Source: Ptiloglossa arizonensis
Lineage: Eukaryota > Arthropoda > Insecta > Hymenoptera > Colletidae
Length of the DNA stretch: 64,000 bases
Direction: 5' to 3'
Assembly: GCF_051014685.1 (NCBI RefSeq)
Contig: NC_135059.1
Location: 5,828,001 to 5,892,000, forward strand
The notes below the pieces were generated by a model. That model made no database searches, had not been told where the DNA came from, and was given only the letters and a program-made list of their open reading frames with translations. Positions 41,931 through 53,740 of the stretch are shown here, one piece after another (within the stretch, counting starts at the first letter, position 1; each line of letters begins with the position of its first letter). A program made the position numbers and the translations under genes.

Positions 41931-41936
41931 TTTAAT
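41931..41936 (-). promoter_or_regulatory. Candidate ICMT poly(A) signal (ATTAAA on - strand)
   Basis: TTTAAT on + reads ATTAAA on the minus strand, 86 nt beyond the ICMT stop. It is a common variant signal; the assignment is by position only. Confidence 0.4.
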
Positions 41937-42021
41937 TGCCATTTTGTGACTATTAAGAATGAAGTAAGTACAAGCACTAGTACTTTGTATATCGCATGTA
42001 CTTTTAAACAGAGACCGGCTG

Positions 42022-42204
42022 CTATGTATAAACAGTATAGCCAGGTATAAAAGGCAATCCGGTACCTACTACTTTTTGGTACTCGACATAGTCTTGCTTA
42101 AAGAAATTAAGTAGAGTAACCTCTTCGATTAAAATGCGATCATGGAAGAACCTCCAGGATACCACTGTGTAAGCCAAGAGGCAAATTGGATTTTGAAGTA
42201 TCAG
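42022..42204 (-). CDS. ste14: ste14 exon 3
   Basis: 183 nt including TAG (42022-42024). Acceptor CATTCATAG|CTG. It reads LILQNPICLLAYTVVSWRFF, then EEVTLLNFFKQDYVEYQK, the conserved ICMT cytosolic C-terminus. Confidence 0.95.
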   Translation of the reverse strand: MILQNPICLLAYTVVSWRFFHDRILIEEVTLLNFFKQDYVEYQKVVGTGLPFIPGYTVYT

Positions 42205-43022
42205 CTATGAATGGAAATATAAAAATTACTCTATGTTTCTCTTATTTAGCCTAAAATTCCTCTGTACAAAAGATTATTACCTGTGTTCCTATAGACCAAT
42301 AAAACCAACCCACATAGCTGGGATGCCTACAGAGTCTGTATACCCCGTAAGTAACGAGTTCATGGTTGTTCATCTTTTCTCTTTGTACAATATGATTAAA
42401 ATTATGCTTTGCTGTAAACATTGCTAACTTCCTTAATATCTCTCCACAAATACATAATAGTAATCCAAAGTACGATAGAGGTGAAGGCTGCTTCATGATT
42501 GGAAAATATTGCCTTTCCAGGACAAATTCTATCCAACTGAAGCATGCTGCCATTCCATAAGCTAGGCTGTGATTCAAAATAAAGCTATCAATGGAGACAG
42601 CCGATGGATTTATCCATGCTATGCTCAAGAATTCTGAGTAATGGAAGGTAGCCAGTATAGTCATATATACGCCAAACATTTGCCATGACGGTGATGCTAT
42701 AAGCGATACTAAAATGCCAATTCCAAAGGCATACCCTAGGAAAGCTGCTCTCACAGCAACCTGTAACAAAAATAAATATTGTTATAATGTACATTGTATA
42801 TATCACCCCAAGTATGTAAGTTACCTGATAAGTAAAGCCACGAAAAGCGAGGAGTAGCGGAAAGTTTAATAATCCGTATTGAAATAAATGTGTTAGCCAG
42901 ATTTTATTGAAATATGCACGGGGAATGTCCAATTCTAACCTCAAAAGTATTTCCGGTAAAACCGCGATTAAACCAGCCAGAGTAAAACAACATATACTGA
43001 CTTTTCCGTCATAGCACAGCAT
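42022..43022 (-). CDS. ste14: Protein-S-isoprenylcysteine O-methyltransferase (ICMT), 3 exons
   Basis: ER multi-pass enzyme that methyl-esterifies the C-terminal prenylcysteine of CaaX proteins (Ras/Rho-type GTPases, lamins) using S-adenosylmethionine; the last step of CaaX processing. Exons on the minus strand are 43022-42825, 42760-42281 and 42204-42022, both junctions phase 0, 861 nt, 286 residues, close to the human enzyme (284). It starts MLCYDGKVSICCFTLAG. Many hydrophobic segments, LRKLAMFTAKHNFNHIV and the family signature YRLCRHPSYVGWFYWSIGTQ are present. The C-terminus reads EEVTLLNFFKQDYVEYQKVV to GTGLPFIPGY. It is convergent with perlecan. I see no frameshift or missing signature residue. 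Confidence 0.96.
42281..42760 (-). CDS. ste14: ste14 exon 2
   Basis: 480 nt, phase 0-0. Acceptor TTGTTACAG|GTT and donor ACACAG|GTAATA on the minus strand. It carries most membrane segments (AFGIGILVSLIA, SYFGLLLCICGEIL) and the catalytic-region signature RHPSYVGW. Confidence 0.95.
42825..43022 (-). CDS. ste14: ste14 exon 1
   Basis: 198 nt, 66 codons from the ATG at 43022. It carries N-terminal hydrophobic segments (ICCFTLAGLIAVLPEILL, YGLLNFPLLLAFRGF). Donor TATCAG|GTAACT, phase 0. The ATG is preceded by an AAAAAAA tract; no longer in-frame start is visible. Confidence 0.93.
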
Positions 43023-45830
43023 TTTTTTTCAAATTTATTCGATTTTTTAAAACAATATATGGAATGGACCATTTAAATGGGAGCCCTTGAATATCTCCGT
43101 TATTTGCGGTTCCATGAAGAAACTCTTCAGACCAGGTGCACTGTTTGATAGTTTTATGATAAGGAACATTTATGTTTGAAGAGGTAGGTAAAACGGTAGC
43201 ATTATTAATTTATTTTTGTATTATAATTTAAAGTCATCGATATTTTTTTAAACAACACTATATTTTTTTCTAATCCTTGTACAGCATAAACACATAAATC
43301 CAACGACCTCATAAGCTATATACTATCCTCATTGTTCAATCTTGAAAAATTTACAATACTATGTCTTAACGTTATCAAACAATTACTGCTACTTAATAGA
43401 CTTGTACTGAAATGTTAGTTTATGTAATGATTTAAAGTATTGAGAATGTACATTAAAATTAGACGTTAATAGCCACATATTTTGAATAACATTGTAGATA
43501 CATGCGTATCTGCGTTGCTAGAGGATACCTCGGGTAGGAAGATTGTAAAATGAGTATTATATATATTTTATAGATTAGATCTCCATAAAATTTTTTCTCA
43601 CACTTGTCTGAGCGATATTTAGAATTTAAAATAAAAAAATAAGAAGAATCAGAACTTTTATACTTTTTCGCAGACACTGGTTTTACGACTTAGGACGTCT
43701 CTTATTATTTTCATTAACTTCCAACGTTATCGATTCGGACTATATTATATTTATTCTTCTATCTTAAGTAAATATTGTAAATCTGCAGACAATTAGCACG
43801 ATATTATTCAATCTTTCGATACAATGTCTATTTTATATTTCGTTCGTAACCAGGGTTTTCTACCACTGTACTGCTCGTTGGTAAGCCAGAGAAACTCCTA
43901 CCTACAGAAGGTATTGGATACACCTCGGATATTATTGACTCGTTATATCTGCAATAGTAATAGCTTTAACTGAACGATGACAGATATCAGTACATTCTAC
44001 ATCTGGGTTTAGTTATCGATTGCAGATACACAAGGTTTCTTTAAAGTGGAAAGGTTTACGTTCCGAAGTATATATTCTAAATTATCGTATAGTATCCTTC
44101 CGAATCACCAATAACAATTGTGGCAACTATTCATCAGGCTTCTAGATATCGCAATAGGGGATCTGCTCGGTTTTGTAACGCTCGTAGACGACGAATCGTC
44201 TAAATTCCCCAAACACGAAGTTACGGGTCTTGCAATCGGGGAGTGTGATAAAATTGTCAAAAAAGTCGTTTCTTAATTCGTAGTCTCGGTTCGATGAAAT
44301 TCTTGGGGGCACGGGCACAGATATTCGAATCGTTTTAACGAAGGATCTTGCGTTTCCATACTTGGCGAATGGCGAAAAAAAGGGTTTTGTGCGAGCAAGT
44401 TTCGCCGCTATCAGATCCTTCTGTCGACGACGTATCCGCGAATTTATTGCCTCGCTTCTCCGCAGAGGCGGGAGTGCACGATCTCTCCCGGAGAATTCCC
44501 TTTAGGATAGCGCCTTGTCTGTCAATTCCTCGCTATGGTCAAGACACTTGGTTCCCCTCATCGATTATCTGTCCTCCCTCGAGGTATCCATGCAACCAGA
44601 ACACCTCTGAGGCCACTAACCTGCACGCGCGGAGAAAACCTTTGGGATTCTTTTTATCTTGTCAGTCAAACTGTTGCACGAGTCCTGGTTTCTCGTTCAG
44701 GGTGATCGAAAAAAGAGATAGGAGAATTTAGAGGCGCATAACCAGTACTCCCCAAACTGGACAAATATCCATTTAGGAGTCTATATTAACATACGTACGT
44801 TACGGTTGAGAAATCAAACTCGATCGAGGTACGGATAATTTACTTTATACAGGTTGGTCCAGTTATATACAGAGTTGGACAAACTGTGATAAAATTAATG
44901 ATTAATGATTACGACCACCGAGTAATCGCTACGTCTTGTCAAAGTTTGATGCAGGTTTTCGATATTCCGTAACGTGGATACGTTTTATTTTTAAACCGGT
45001 AATACAACCTGACCCGACTTAATTAATCTTCAACTTAATGTAATTAAATTCGACATTAATCGCGGATCTTGTGTATTCATAATCGCTGCAACCGACGTTG
45101 CAAACAGCTAGTTTACATATCTCGACTTTAGACGTCTTGACGTTAATAGCATGTCCCGAAGGATCTTGATAAATTCGCAAGCTTGTTCTTAATTACCTTG
45201 GGCGTCGTTCGTTATTAAGTGCACATCAATTATCATCGACTCGATCGGGCCCCGTGAACGGCGAGAAGATGATAGGTTCCATCATGTAAATACATCTTGC
45301 TCCAATTACACGGTGAAGATATGTCATCTTCGCAGAATACAGACCTTAATTAACGTACTATTAGACCGTCATGATTTGAATCCCAGTTGTACATCAGATA
45401 ACGTCATTTTGGCATGCTTTGCAACGATGATACCCTCGTTAGTGCATTGACAACTGGTCACATAAATTTGCTTCAACGCGGTGATCGGTCGCAAGTGAAG
45501 TTCATCGGTACACATGTCAGACATCAAAAACGCAAGTTTTCAAACGTAGTCACAAAAGTTCAATAATTGAAATTTGCAAGAGAATTTTTTTTACGCTGAG
45601 GATATTCATCGTATCTGTTAGATATTCTGGATCTACTCAAGATCTACTTAAACAAACGACTTTATATTTGGAGAGAATCTTCAGTAGATACTAGAGATTC
45701 TTAAAAATATCGAGTTTACCATTTTTTTAAACTAACGTGCTAAACACAAACTAAAGCCAAACAATATAAATTCAGAATGTAAAGGTTCGCAATTCTTTTA
45801 TTTATCGAGATTTTGATTTCTCCCTAGTTC
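43023..45830. other. Intergenic, ICMT upstream side
   Basis: AT-rich DNA. The ICMT promoter and 5' UTR should lie just above 43022, but no core promoter element stands out. An open frame at 44348-44731 has no domain and low hydrophobic or structural content; I do not call it a gene. Confidence 0.6.
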
Positions 45831-45837
45831 CTAGTAC

Positions 45838-46492
45838 AACCATATCCTTTCTAATGAAGACACGTTTCATCCTCTGTTTCTGATTGGCGGATCGGTTGCA
45901 ATCGTGGAAACTAATGGAGCATTTTTTTTCAGAAGAGTCATTAAACAAGAAGATACAATTCTATTAATTTTAAGTATCTCTGGATGAAAAAAATACTATA
46001 CGTACTTGTAAGTCGGTTAATCATATCTGGAAAATCTCGCTACAAAATAGCCTACCTACCATTAAAGAGAAAAATTACAAAAGGAACCGAAAATGACAGT
46101 CTAGACAGCAATAACTCAATGTTAGAGAGTCGAGTAATCACCGATGAGCAGCGGGGTATCGTATTATCGAAGTTTCTCGGTGTAACCGTATCCTTCCTAA
46201 TGAAGATACTTTCCATCCTCTGTCTTTGATTGGGGCATCAGTTGCAATCGTGGAAACCAATGGAGGAACATCTTTTCCAGAAGAGCCATTAAACAAGAAG
46301 CTACAACTCTAATAAATTTTAGTATCTCTGGATGAAAAAAATACTGTAGGTACTTCTAAGATGGTTAATCGTATCTCGCTATAAAATAGCCTAGCTACCA
46401 TTGAAGAAAAAAAACACGAAAGGAATCGAAAACTGACAGTCTAGACATCAACAACTCAATGTCGTGGAGTACGAGCGATCATTGAGGAGCGT
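45838..46492. repeat. Diverged 346-bp tandem duplication
   Basis: The block from about 45841 (CATATCCTTTCTAATGAAGA) recurs from about 46187 (CGTATCCTTCCTAATGAAGA). Order is preserved over the whole unit, including TATCTCTGGATGAAAAAAAT and GACAGTCTAGACA. Substitutions and small indels are spread evenly, so the duplication is not recent. Confidence 0.88.
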
Positions 46493-47446
46493 CTGGGCAT
46501 GCGTGTAAGTTTCCGGGCTCGCGAGCGCCATCTTGGGGAAGCCTCTACGTAACACGGAAGAAGAAAATCTGCTCGCGGAACGATAGAGAAATACGAGCGG
46601 AGGAACCGCGTCCCCACGCGGCAAAAACCAGGAACGGCTTGATTCACGGAATCGAGAACTTAATGAATCGTACCGGGGGTACCGGGTACAGAGATTCGTG
46701 CCTTTAAATCCGCAATCACCGGTCGCGCGGCGGCTTCTTTATTACCGCGTCCTTGGGAAACAGCTATTAAGGATCGAAACGTCCGCGATTCCGTCCATAT
46801 ACTTTCTCCACCTTTGTCCCGGGACCGCGCGCCGAGCGATCTCTGGCCGGAGAGAAACGGACGGGCGAGGGGGAGTCGAGAGAGGGGAGGGTAAGGGGGT
46901 GACGAGGAGGTAACGGGTGGGGGAAAAAAAATCGGGACACGCCGGATCGGGCTACCGTAAAAGCGAGCGCGGCGAATAAGAGCCGCGTGGTGGTGGGGGA
47001 ATATCGTGGCGGCCGGGTGGAAAAAGGAGGGCGTTGTGATAAAGTGCGGCAAGAAGATCGTCGAGAGAAAGGGCGCGGAGGGTGACGAAGCGGGGCACAG
47101 ACGGGCGAGCACGGTCGCGCCGGTGCGAGTTTCTTACGGCGCGGTGGGACAGAAAGATCCGCCGCAAAAAAGGACCGCCCCGGCTGCGCAGACGCGCAGA
47201 ATCTGCAATTATATCGCAAAAAAGGAGCCGAGTGTCCGGGACAAACTGCTTCCTGGCCCGTAAACAATGCTGCCAAATAAGTCGCCGGGCATAAATCGTT
47301 CCGCGCCGAGCTACGGGCGAGTCGCGCTGCTCGCACGAGCGGCGCAGCCGCGTTCCTCCCAATCGCACGATAAAAAGCCAATCGATCGCTAAACTCTTTA
47401 TTCCGCCGCTGAAAGCTTGGGGTGGACTGAGCAGCGGGAGAAGAAG

Positions 47447-47476
47447 GAGGAGGAGGAGGAGGAGGAGGAGGAGGAG
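47447..47476. repeat. (GGA)n trinucleotide run
   Basis: About ten uninterrupted GGA/GAG triplets in the GC-rich block; on the minus strand it reads as a poly-Pro run inside a spurious frame. Confidence 0.9.
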
Positions 47477-47950
47477 AAGACGACCGACGGAGATACGAAT
47501 TTACGAGTCGGTGGTTGTTCACCGCGGCTCTGCCTGGGCCAGATATGTATTGCGATATAAAGTTTCTTACTGGCAGCGCCCGGTCGACTTGGTCCCCGAT
47601 CGATGTCGTTCGATACGTCGATTCTATTAAATAACCGAGTTCCGACTGCCAGCGAGATGAAGGGCTCTGTCGGGCGCTCGCCAGGGCCGTTAACGTGTGG
47701 TCCAGCGACTCGTCGACGACGTATTCTCTTCTTTCTCTTTTTTTTCTTTTTCTTTTTCTCTTTTTTTTTGCCCCCGTGATGATAATTATCCTTGATTCGA
47801 CGCGACGGGACGCATCCGCGATAATAAAATTTTTACGACGTCGATCGAATTCGATATACCGTGGCACGAAAAAGTATTCGTATTGTAAAGAAATTCTTCT
47901 CCGTTTTGAGACTCGGTTTAACGAAGGTTTCTGCACACGTAGAGTGTAAT

Positions 47951-48185
47951 GGTTTGGTAAATCTAGAGTCGATATTACGAAGTCTCTCGGCAGTTCTGAT
48001 GTTAAACTTTATCGAATGCCTAAACTCTCGATCTTTCTTTCTCTTTCTGTCCTTTTGTCCGACCGTTTGGACGTTTGGTAAATCTAGTGTTAATATTCCG
48101 AAATCTGTTGGCAGTTCTAGCGTTGAACTTTGTCGACTGCCTGAACCCTCGATCCCTCCTTCTCTTTCGCATTCTGTCCTTTTTT
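47951..48185. repeat. 121-bp tandem duplication
   Basis: TTTGGTAAATCTAG at 47953 returns at 48074, followed in both copies by GGCAGTTCT, AACTTT.TCGA.TGCCT and CTCGATC plus a CT-rich tract. Two diverged copies. Confidence 0.85.
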
Positions 48186-51100
48186 TCTGGTGGTCGCTGC
48201 TGATAAACTGTCAACGAAGAAGTAGAGTTTCACAGATGGTACTTTATAAATGTGAATTATGGTCCCGAGGCATTGCATTTATCGAGGAAATACCGTACCG
48301 GGCTAGTAACAATCCACGAGCGTAACATCCCCGAAATTGATCGCGTTTGCAAAGGTCCGGGCTCGTTCCATAGTCCTTGCCAGCTCACCGTACGCATAGC
48401 ATGTAGAAAACCCCTTAATTAACCGCAGTTTTTATCCCGCGTGGCCGGCAAAAAACATTTTACAACCTCGTCGCTCTTCGTCCTTGTTAGCCAATGCTGT
48501 GTCTCAATAAGCGCGCGCGAGCGAGCGCGCTCGCCGATCGTAAAGTTCGATCGCAGAAAGGAATTCTTTTTCGTGGGCAATAATTTATGATAACCCGCGT
48601 GCTCGCGCGCGAGAGAGGAACGAGCTCGTGTCAAGTCGTAACCGGATATCGGGCTTGCCGCCGGTGTAATTATTTTTCAACGGGAACGCAACAAGAAGGA
48701 AAAAGAAAAAAGAAAGAAAGGAAAAAATTGCAGAAAAAGAAAACGAAATGCGAGAAACCAATGGAAAAAAGAGTAAAAAGGGGACCGAGAAACGAGGCGA
48801 GATTTCGCGCACGCTCGCGCGAGATTTCGCGCGCTTTACCCCATAATTACGCGATGCTGGGAATTCATTAGCGCGTTAACCAGGTGTGAGCACCGGCCGC
48901 CTTGATAATCGAGTGGTCCGAGTGCCTCGATTCGAGCTCCGAGAAAAAATTAATCCCATCGGATTAACCGGCCCGTTATAATTACGTACGAAGCGTTAAC
49001 GCGGCCGGAGCGTCCACGGTCGGGCGGATTCGTTGGTTGGGACGGGTGGGGGGAAAGTGGGCGTCCCTACTCGCAAGACCGAATATTCGCGGTCCCGTAG
49101 CTCGCGATACACCGGATTAATTAGGTTCCTCCTTTCGTTATGAGCCCCCTGGCGGAACTCTATTAAGTATCGACGTATATTTCAATCGGGCGGGCATTAA
49201 AATAATCTCACGCTTGTTTCTCGCGCTGAAACGCGGCGCGCATTAAGCCTGCCGGGATAAAATGTTAATTTATGGCGTCCGAAAGTTAGCCGGAGTTAAT
49301 AAGGTGCCCCGGAGGTTCGTTGCCTCGACCTCTTGGCGAGCGGTTGAAAGTGTGGATACGAATCAGGGAGCGAAAAGGGAGCCTCGTGTTTCTCGAATCG
49401 ACGACGAAAAATTCGAGAGAGAAACTATTGTGCTCTTCGAGGTCTTTCCTTTGTCAACGTATCGAAGATGCTGCGTGCTCACACGAAATAAGAAACAGTT
49501 CGAGAATGGTTTTATCGTAAGTTTATCATCGTAATATAATTGTTACGTACACATTTAAATTACTCATTCTAAGATTGCTCAAGAATGGAATTCGAAATGC
49601 ATTTAATTCGTGGCAATATCGTACGACTAAAATTATTTTCGTTAAAAAGAAGTATATGTATATATATATAATCACGAAGCACCCTGTATAATCACGGTAA
49701 TCTCAATTGTAATAGGAGTCGAACCGGTCAATTGCGTCTTTAGAAATCGAGTGTATACGGCTATCTTATTAAATAATAGGAAGCAGCTGATAAAACGAGT
49801 TTGCGGTCGCTATAAAGCAACTTGGCGATCGTTAGCGTATCATCGCCACAGATGAAAACGCGTCGTTAATCAGATAAGGATCTAGAAACGGCAAGGGTGT
49901 ATCTCCGTAATAGTCCATCGAGGCCCGGTCGTCGTATATTGTTACTAAAAATGGGGCTGGACCGGGCCGGTAAGAGCCACGGATCACGGGCTGATTTACG
50001 AAGGCGCGAATTAGCCCGTAATTGCCTCTAAACGGATCGCGCATTAATATATATTGAGTTGCACTCTTCGCCGTACGACTTTATCGCACGTAAATCGGCC
50101 GTTACCTTACAACTCCGCTCCACGCCCTCGTGTAACTTTTAACGATGAGTATACACAGGGTGTCTGGTTTAAATTGGAACAACGAAATATATCGTGGACG
50201 ACCGATCGAGGAAAGGAAGATCGAACACGCATTTTCACGATTTCGAGAAAGGTTTCGAACGTTATTGTCAGTTTCTTTGACACACAAGCGTTTTCAAAAT
50301 CATTACGAGGTCAACTTTTTCTTTGTCTGGTCTCAATTTTTTAAGATACTTACCAGTTCTTTAAGAAACGTCTGTAATATCGTTACAGTATTGCATTTAT
50401 TTTTTACATTTATTAGGTCGATATATTATTATATAAATAACGACGCAGTGTGTCTCGAAAATATGGTTCAAGTATTCTTTTATCGTGTAGAAAAATGCAT
50501 CGATGTGAGCGGTTGATAGTTGCAATCTCTAATATATTTGACAATAACACAAAATAATACACTCTTGACAAAATACACTCTATCTTTTTCAATCTCGATA
50601 TCGTCAATTCTTTCTGTCGAACCGGTGCTTCTCTCTTCAGCCATCTCTTTCTCGCTTTCGAGCTGTGCAGTTCAATTCTTCGAGAATCTAGGGGAGCAAA
50701 GGCACGCGGATTTTTCTGCGTAGAACAAACTCGGGTACCGCGAGATCGTTCGCATCGCTCCTTAAAAGGCATCCTCTTCTTTCTTCCGTCGTCTTTGTGA
50801 GTCGCGGTTCTCGAGTCGGCATAAAGAGTCAACTTTGTAACAGAACCGATCATAAAAGTTCCGTCCTCGTGTATCCTTCCTCTCGTAGGGGTACAGGGAA
50901 TAAATCTCCGTGGATGAATGCAACTGGTAGGGCATAACCGCCTAACAGGGCCCCCACGAGAACAAAGTCTGACCATTAAAACGTTCTCTCCTCTGCAAAG
51001 TAGCTTCGCGCGGCTCGGTACCTCTCCCTTCGTGGACATTGATGCAGGCCCTGCTAATAAAATGTTACAAATTCGTTGCACGGAGGGTAGTTTATGGCGC

Positions 51101-53499
51101 GTGTGAGGCCTTCATCGGTTCAAACCCCGCGGTATTATTATTCCACGGCTTTGTGGTATCCGGCTCTTATGGCTCTGCCCTTGAGTCCTGCAACATCAAC
51201 AATATCGAAGTTAAGTCGATATAATTCATGCGGGGTTGAATCGAGATTCATGGCAGGTCAACGTGCTCCGATTTACGAGACCCCATGGAAGCTTAATACC
51301 CGCGGAGACGAAAAGTTCGTCGGTTGATCGAGGGCTACGATAAATCGTAAAGTTATAGATCGTTTTATAGATCTCGTTTGAAGTTCCGTCGGGACTGGTG
51401 GCTTTCAAAGTGTCAATTTTGTAGCTAGAATGTTACAAATTCGTTTACGCGGTTTATGTAGCGGAAGGTACCTATTGTTGATTTATGTCAAAGGCTACAA
51501 CATCGAGGAAACAGTGTCGGGTGTGTCTAATTGAAAGCGTTGGTCGCACTTTTGGCTTCGTTGCGTCGTCAAATGTTCTTATGATTCGAAAATCGTTATA
51601 TTATACACCTACGTATCGAATACAACCTTTTCAAGTTTTTAATTTCTATTTTGAAACGAGCCTAAGTACACCGGTTTATGTTTCCTTTTTGCTCAATGTA
51701 CTCGCAGTTGTTATCCACGAGAAACATCGATGTTTCGCATACCCTTATCAATTATTCCGAATTGTTCCATAAACAATTTTCGTTGAAAATTCTTTTCTTC
51801 CATCGTCACCATCGAATCGAAATTAAGCTTCCGATCGTTGGTTACAGAGTTCAAAGATATTACGATATTTTTGTTCATTTTACGGAAAATTTATTACACC
51901 GTTTGCAATTCATTTTACGCGTTACCGTAACGGTTTAATTTAAAGCACGTATATTCGCGATAGTCGTACGATCCCCGAGAAGACCCTCGAAACCAGAGGC
52001 TGAGGATAAAAAGCTGAAACGTCAACGACACTCCGAGGGAACCATAAAGCCGGTCGAAATGCTGCTCGCGAACAGGCTTGGGAGTTACATTTTGCGACTG
52101 CGCGATAAAAATTAATCCGATCGTTAAGAACCACCGGTAACTGTCAAAATATACAGCCCTGTCTACCGGTTGAGCGAAATCCTTCGACACGGAACCCAGT
52201 AAAGCAATTACCACCGACCAAGGGATCTTGGATCGCGTAGGGTGTGGAGTGTGTCGATAAAACCTCTTCCTTGCATCGACTAATGAACGAAGGAAGCATA
52301 AACGTTCCTGACACAATAACGATCTCGTTCACGGTGAGAAACAACACGGAATCGGGCAAGTAATTGGTCCGCGCGCGTTAAAGTCCGACCGTACCTCGAA
52401 ATAATGATCGACAATTGAATTTATATACGCGCGAGGTACACACAACGTGCCCCGTCTCTTTCGTCGATGCACAGAAGGACCATAAAGTACAATTTGTAAC
52501 TTCCCCTTCCGTTTTATTGTTCCCAATGAGCGATGCAAACGCGTGCCGGAGGATTTTAATCAGACGCGTGGGACGTTGTTTCGCGAACCTCGTAAAACAA
52601 TTTCGATCTGCGAAACAAAATTCATTCTCGTTCTACGTTTCGGTGTAACGTGATCCAAGAACCGTGGAAATATTATTGAACTTATTGGAACTTTTTTCGT
52701 ACGAGAGTACCACATTCGGATAACTTCTTTCCGTGGACCCGGTTAAATGTAACGTAATTAACATCGAATATACCTTGGATCGTTCTGTACAGGGTGATTC
52801 AGGAATACGCGTTCGTACTTCATGGAGTACATCTATGTACAGTAGAACCTCGATTATTCGACTTGATTATCCGAATATAAAACGAGTCCTATTTTCCTAC
52901 TTTTAAACACACATCTTATCTACTTTTGATAGCTACGATGTAATGGATAAATAGTAATAATGATATTATTAGATCGGTGCTTGACACATGTGATGATACA
53001 AATAATAACGCAAATAATATATAGCGAAACTGAAAAAGCATTGGATAATTTATATTGCAAGAGGCAGAGAAGGGAAATAGATCGGTAGAAGTTTTATTGT
53101 CGTAAAACTTGGGTCTCGAGTGACCCACACGCGTCCTGCGTGGGTTAATTGTGTACGCCGAATGACGTTGTTCCTTTCCAATAACATCGAAACGATCAAA
53201 ATCCAAGTTCACTCTCGAAGATATTCTACGGTTTCACGTGATCGTGAATACCACCGTGTGTCAGAGGAAGAACTCGAACGACATAACAGTGTCTTTCTAC
53301 GAGGGACACCGCGCGAATTGCGTGACTCATCCTGTATACAGCCGGTAGCGTCTATACGCGTAGCTACGCATGACAAGCGTAAATTATCAGTTCGTTCCGT
53401 GCGTTTGAGAATAGATTCCCTAACGCGTGATCGCTCGTTTTAGAATTATTTCCTATTCCTTGTTCCATGCTCGATAGATATTCAGAACGTATCTCGCGG

Positions 53500-53740
53500 T
53501 TAAGTTCCAAGATGTCCACGGTGCACTTATCCACGTTTTAGATAATTTTCCGTTGTACGATCTCGATCGGCCTTGATCGGATTTTTCGAGCTCCGATTAA
53601 AAGTAGCTCTGTTCGTAACGAAGCTTCGAAAATTATTTTCTATAAATGTTCTTCTTCAGAAATCCTTCTCGCGTTGAAAAGTAAGTATCCAAGTTCCAAG
53701 GTGTCCACGGTACACTGGACTTATCCACGCATTTAATAAT
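53500..53740. repeat. Short diverged direct repeats (TTCCAAGRTGTCCACGGT)
   Basis: GTTCCAAGATGTCCACGGTG near 53505 and GTTCCAAGGTGTCCACGGTA near 53694, both followed by CTTATCCACG and TAATTTTC. The neighbouring phrase CGGATTTTTCGAGCTC at about 53578 recurs at about 54188. Confidence 0.75.

Larger units (their letters stand above)
46493..49300. other. GC/CpG-rich block without a supportable gene
   Basis: The sequence is much richer in G, C and CpG than its surroundings, with runs such as GCGCGCGAGCGAGCGCGC near 48511 and a GGA run at about 47447-47476. Long open frames on both strands, including a 389-codon frame on the minus strand at 46767-47936, are low-complexity (Pro, Arg, Ser runs) and look like products of composition. 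It could be a promoter/CpG island or conserved regulatory DNA. Confidence 0.5.

Noticed and set aside
44348..44731. 127-codon open frame on the plus strand
   Set aside because: No domain, biased toward Ser/Arg/Pro, no supporting gene context.
46767..47936. A 389-codon open frame on the minus strand
   Set aside because: It lies in GC-rich DNA, contains a poly-Pro run from the GGA repeat plus Arg/Ser-rich low-complexity sequence, has no domain or splice signals, and overlaps other equally open frames.
50413..51081. A 222-codon open frame on the minus strand
   Set aside because: No recognisable domain, signal peptide or membrane segment; composition like surrounding noncoding DNA. I cannot support it as a gene.
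51088..51140. tRNA-like B-box wording GGTTCAAACCCC
   Set aside because: The upstream A-box-like sequence is too close and no acceptor stem or cloverleaf can be drawn.
52840..52890. GTAGAACCTCGATTATTCGA resembling the end of a pogo/Tigger-type transposon
   Set aside because: No matching inverted end or transposase remnant was found nearby; a single short similarity recalled from memory is not enough.
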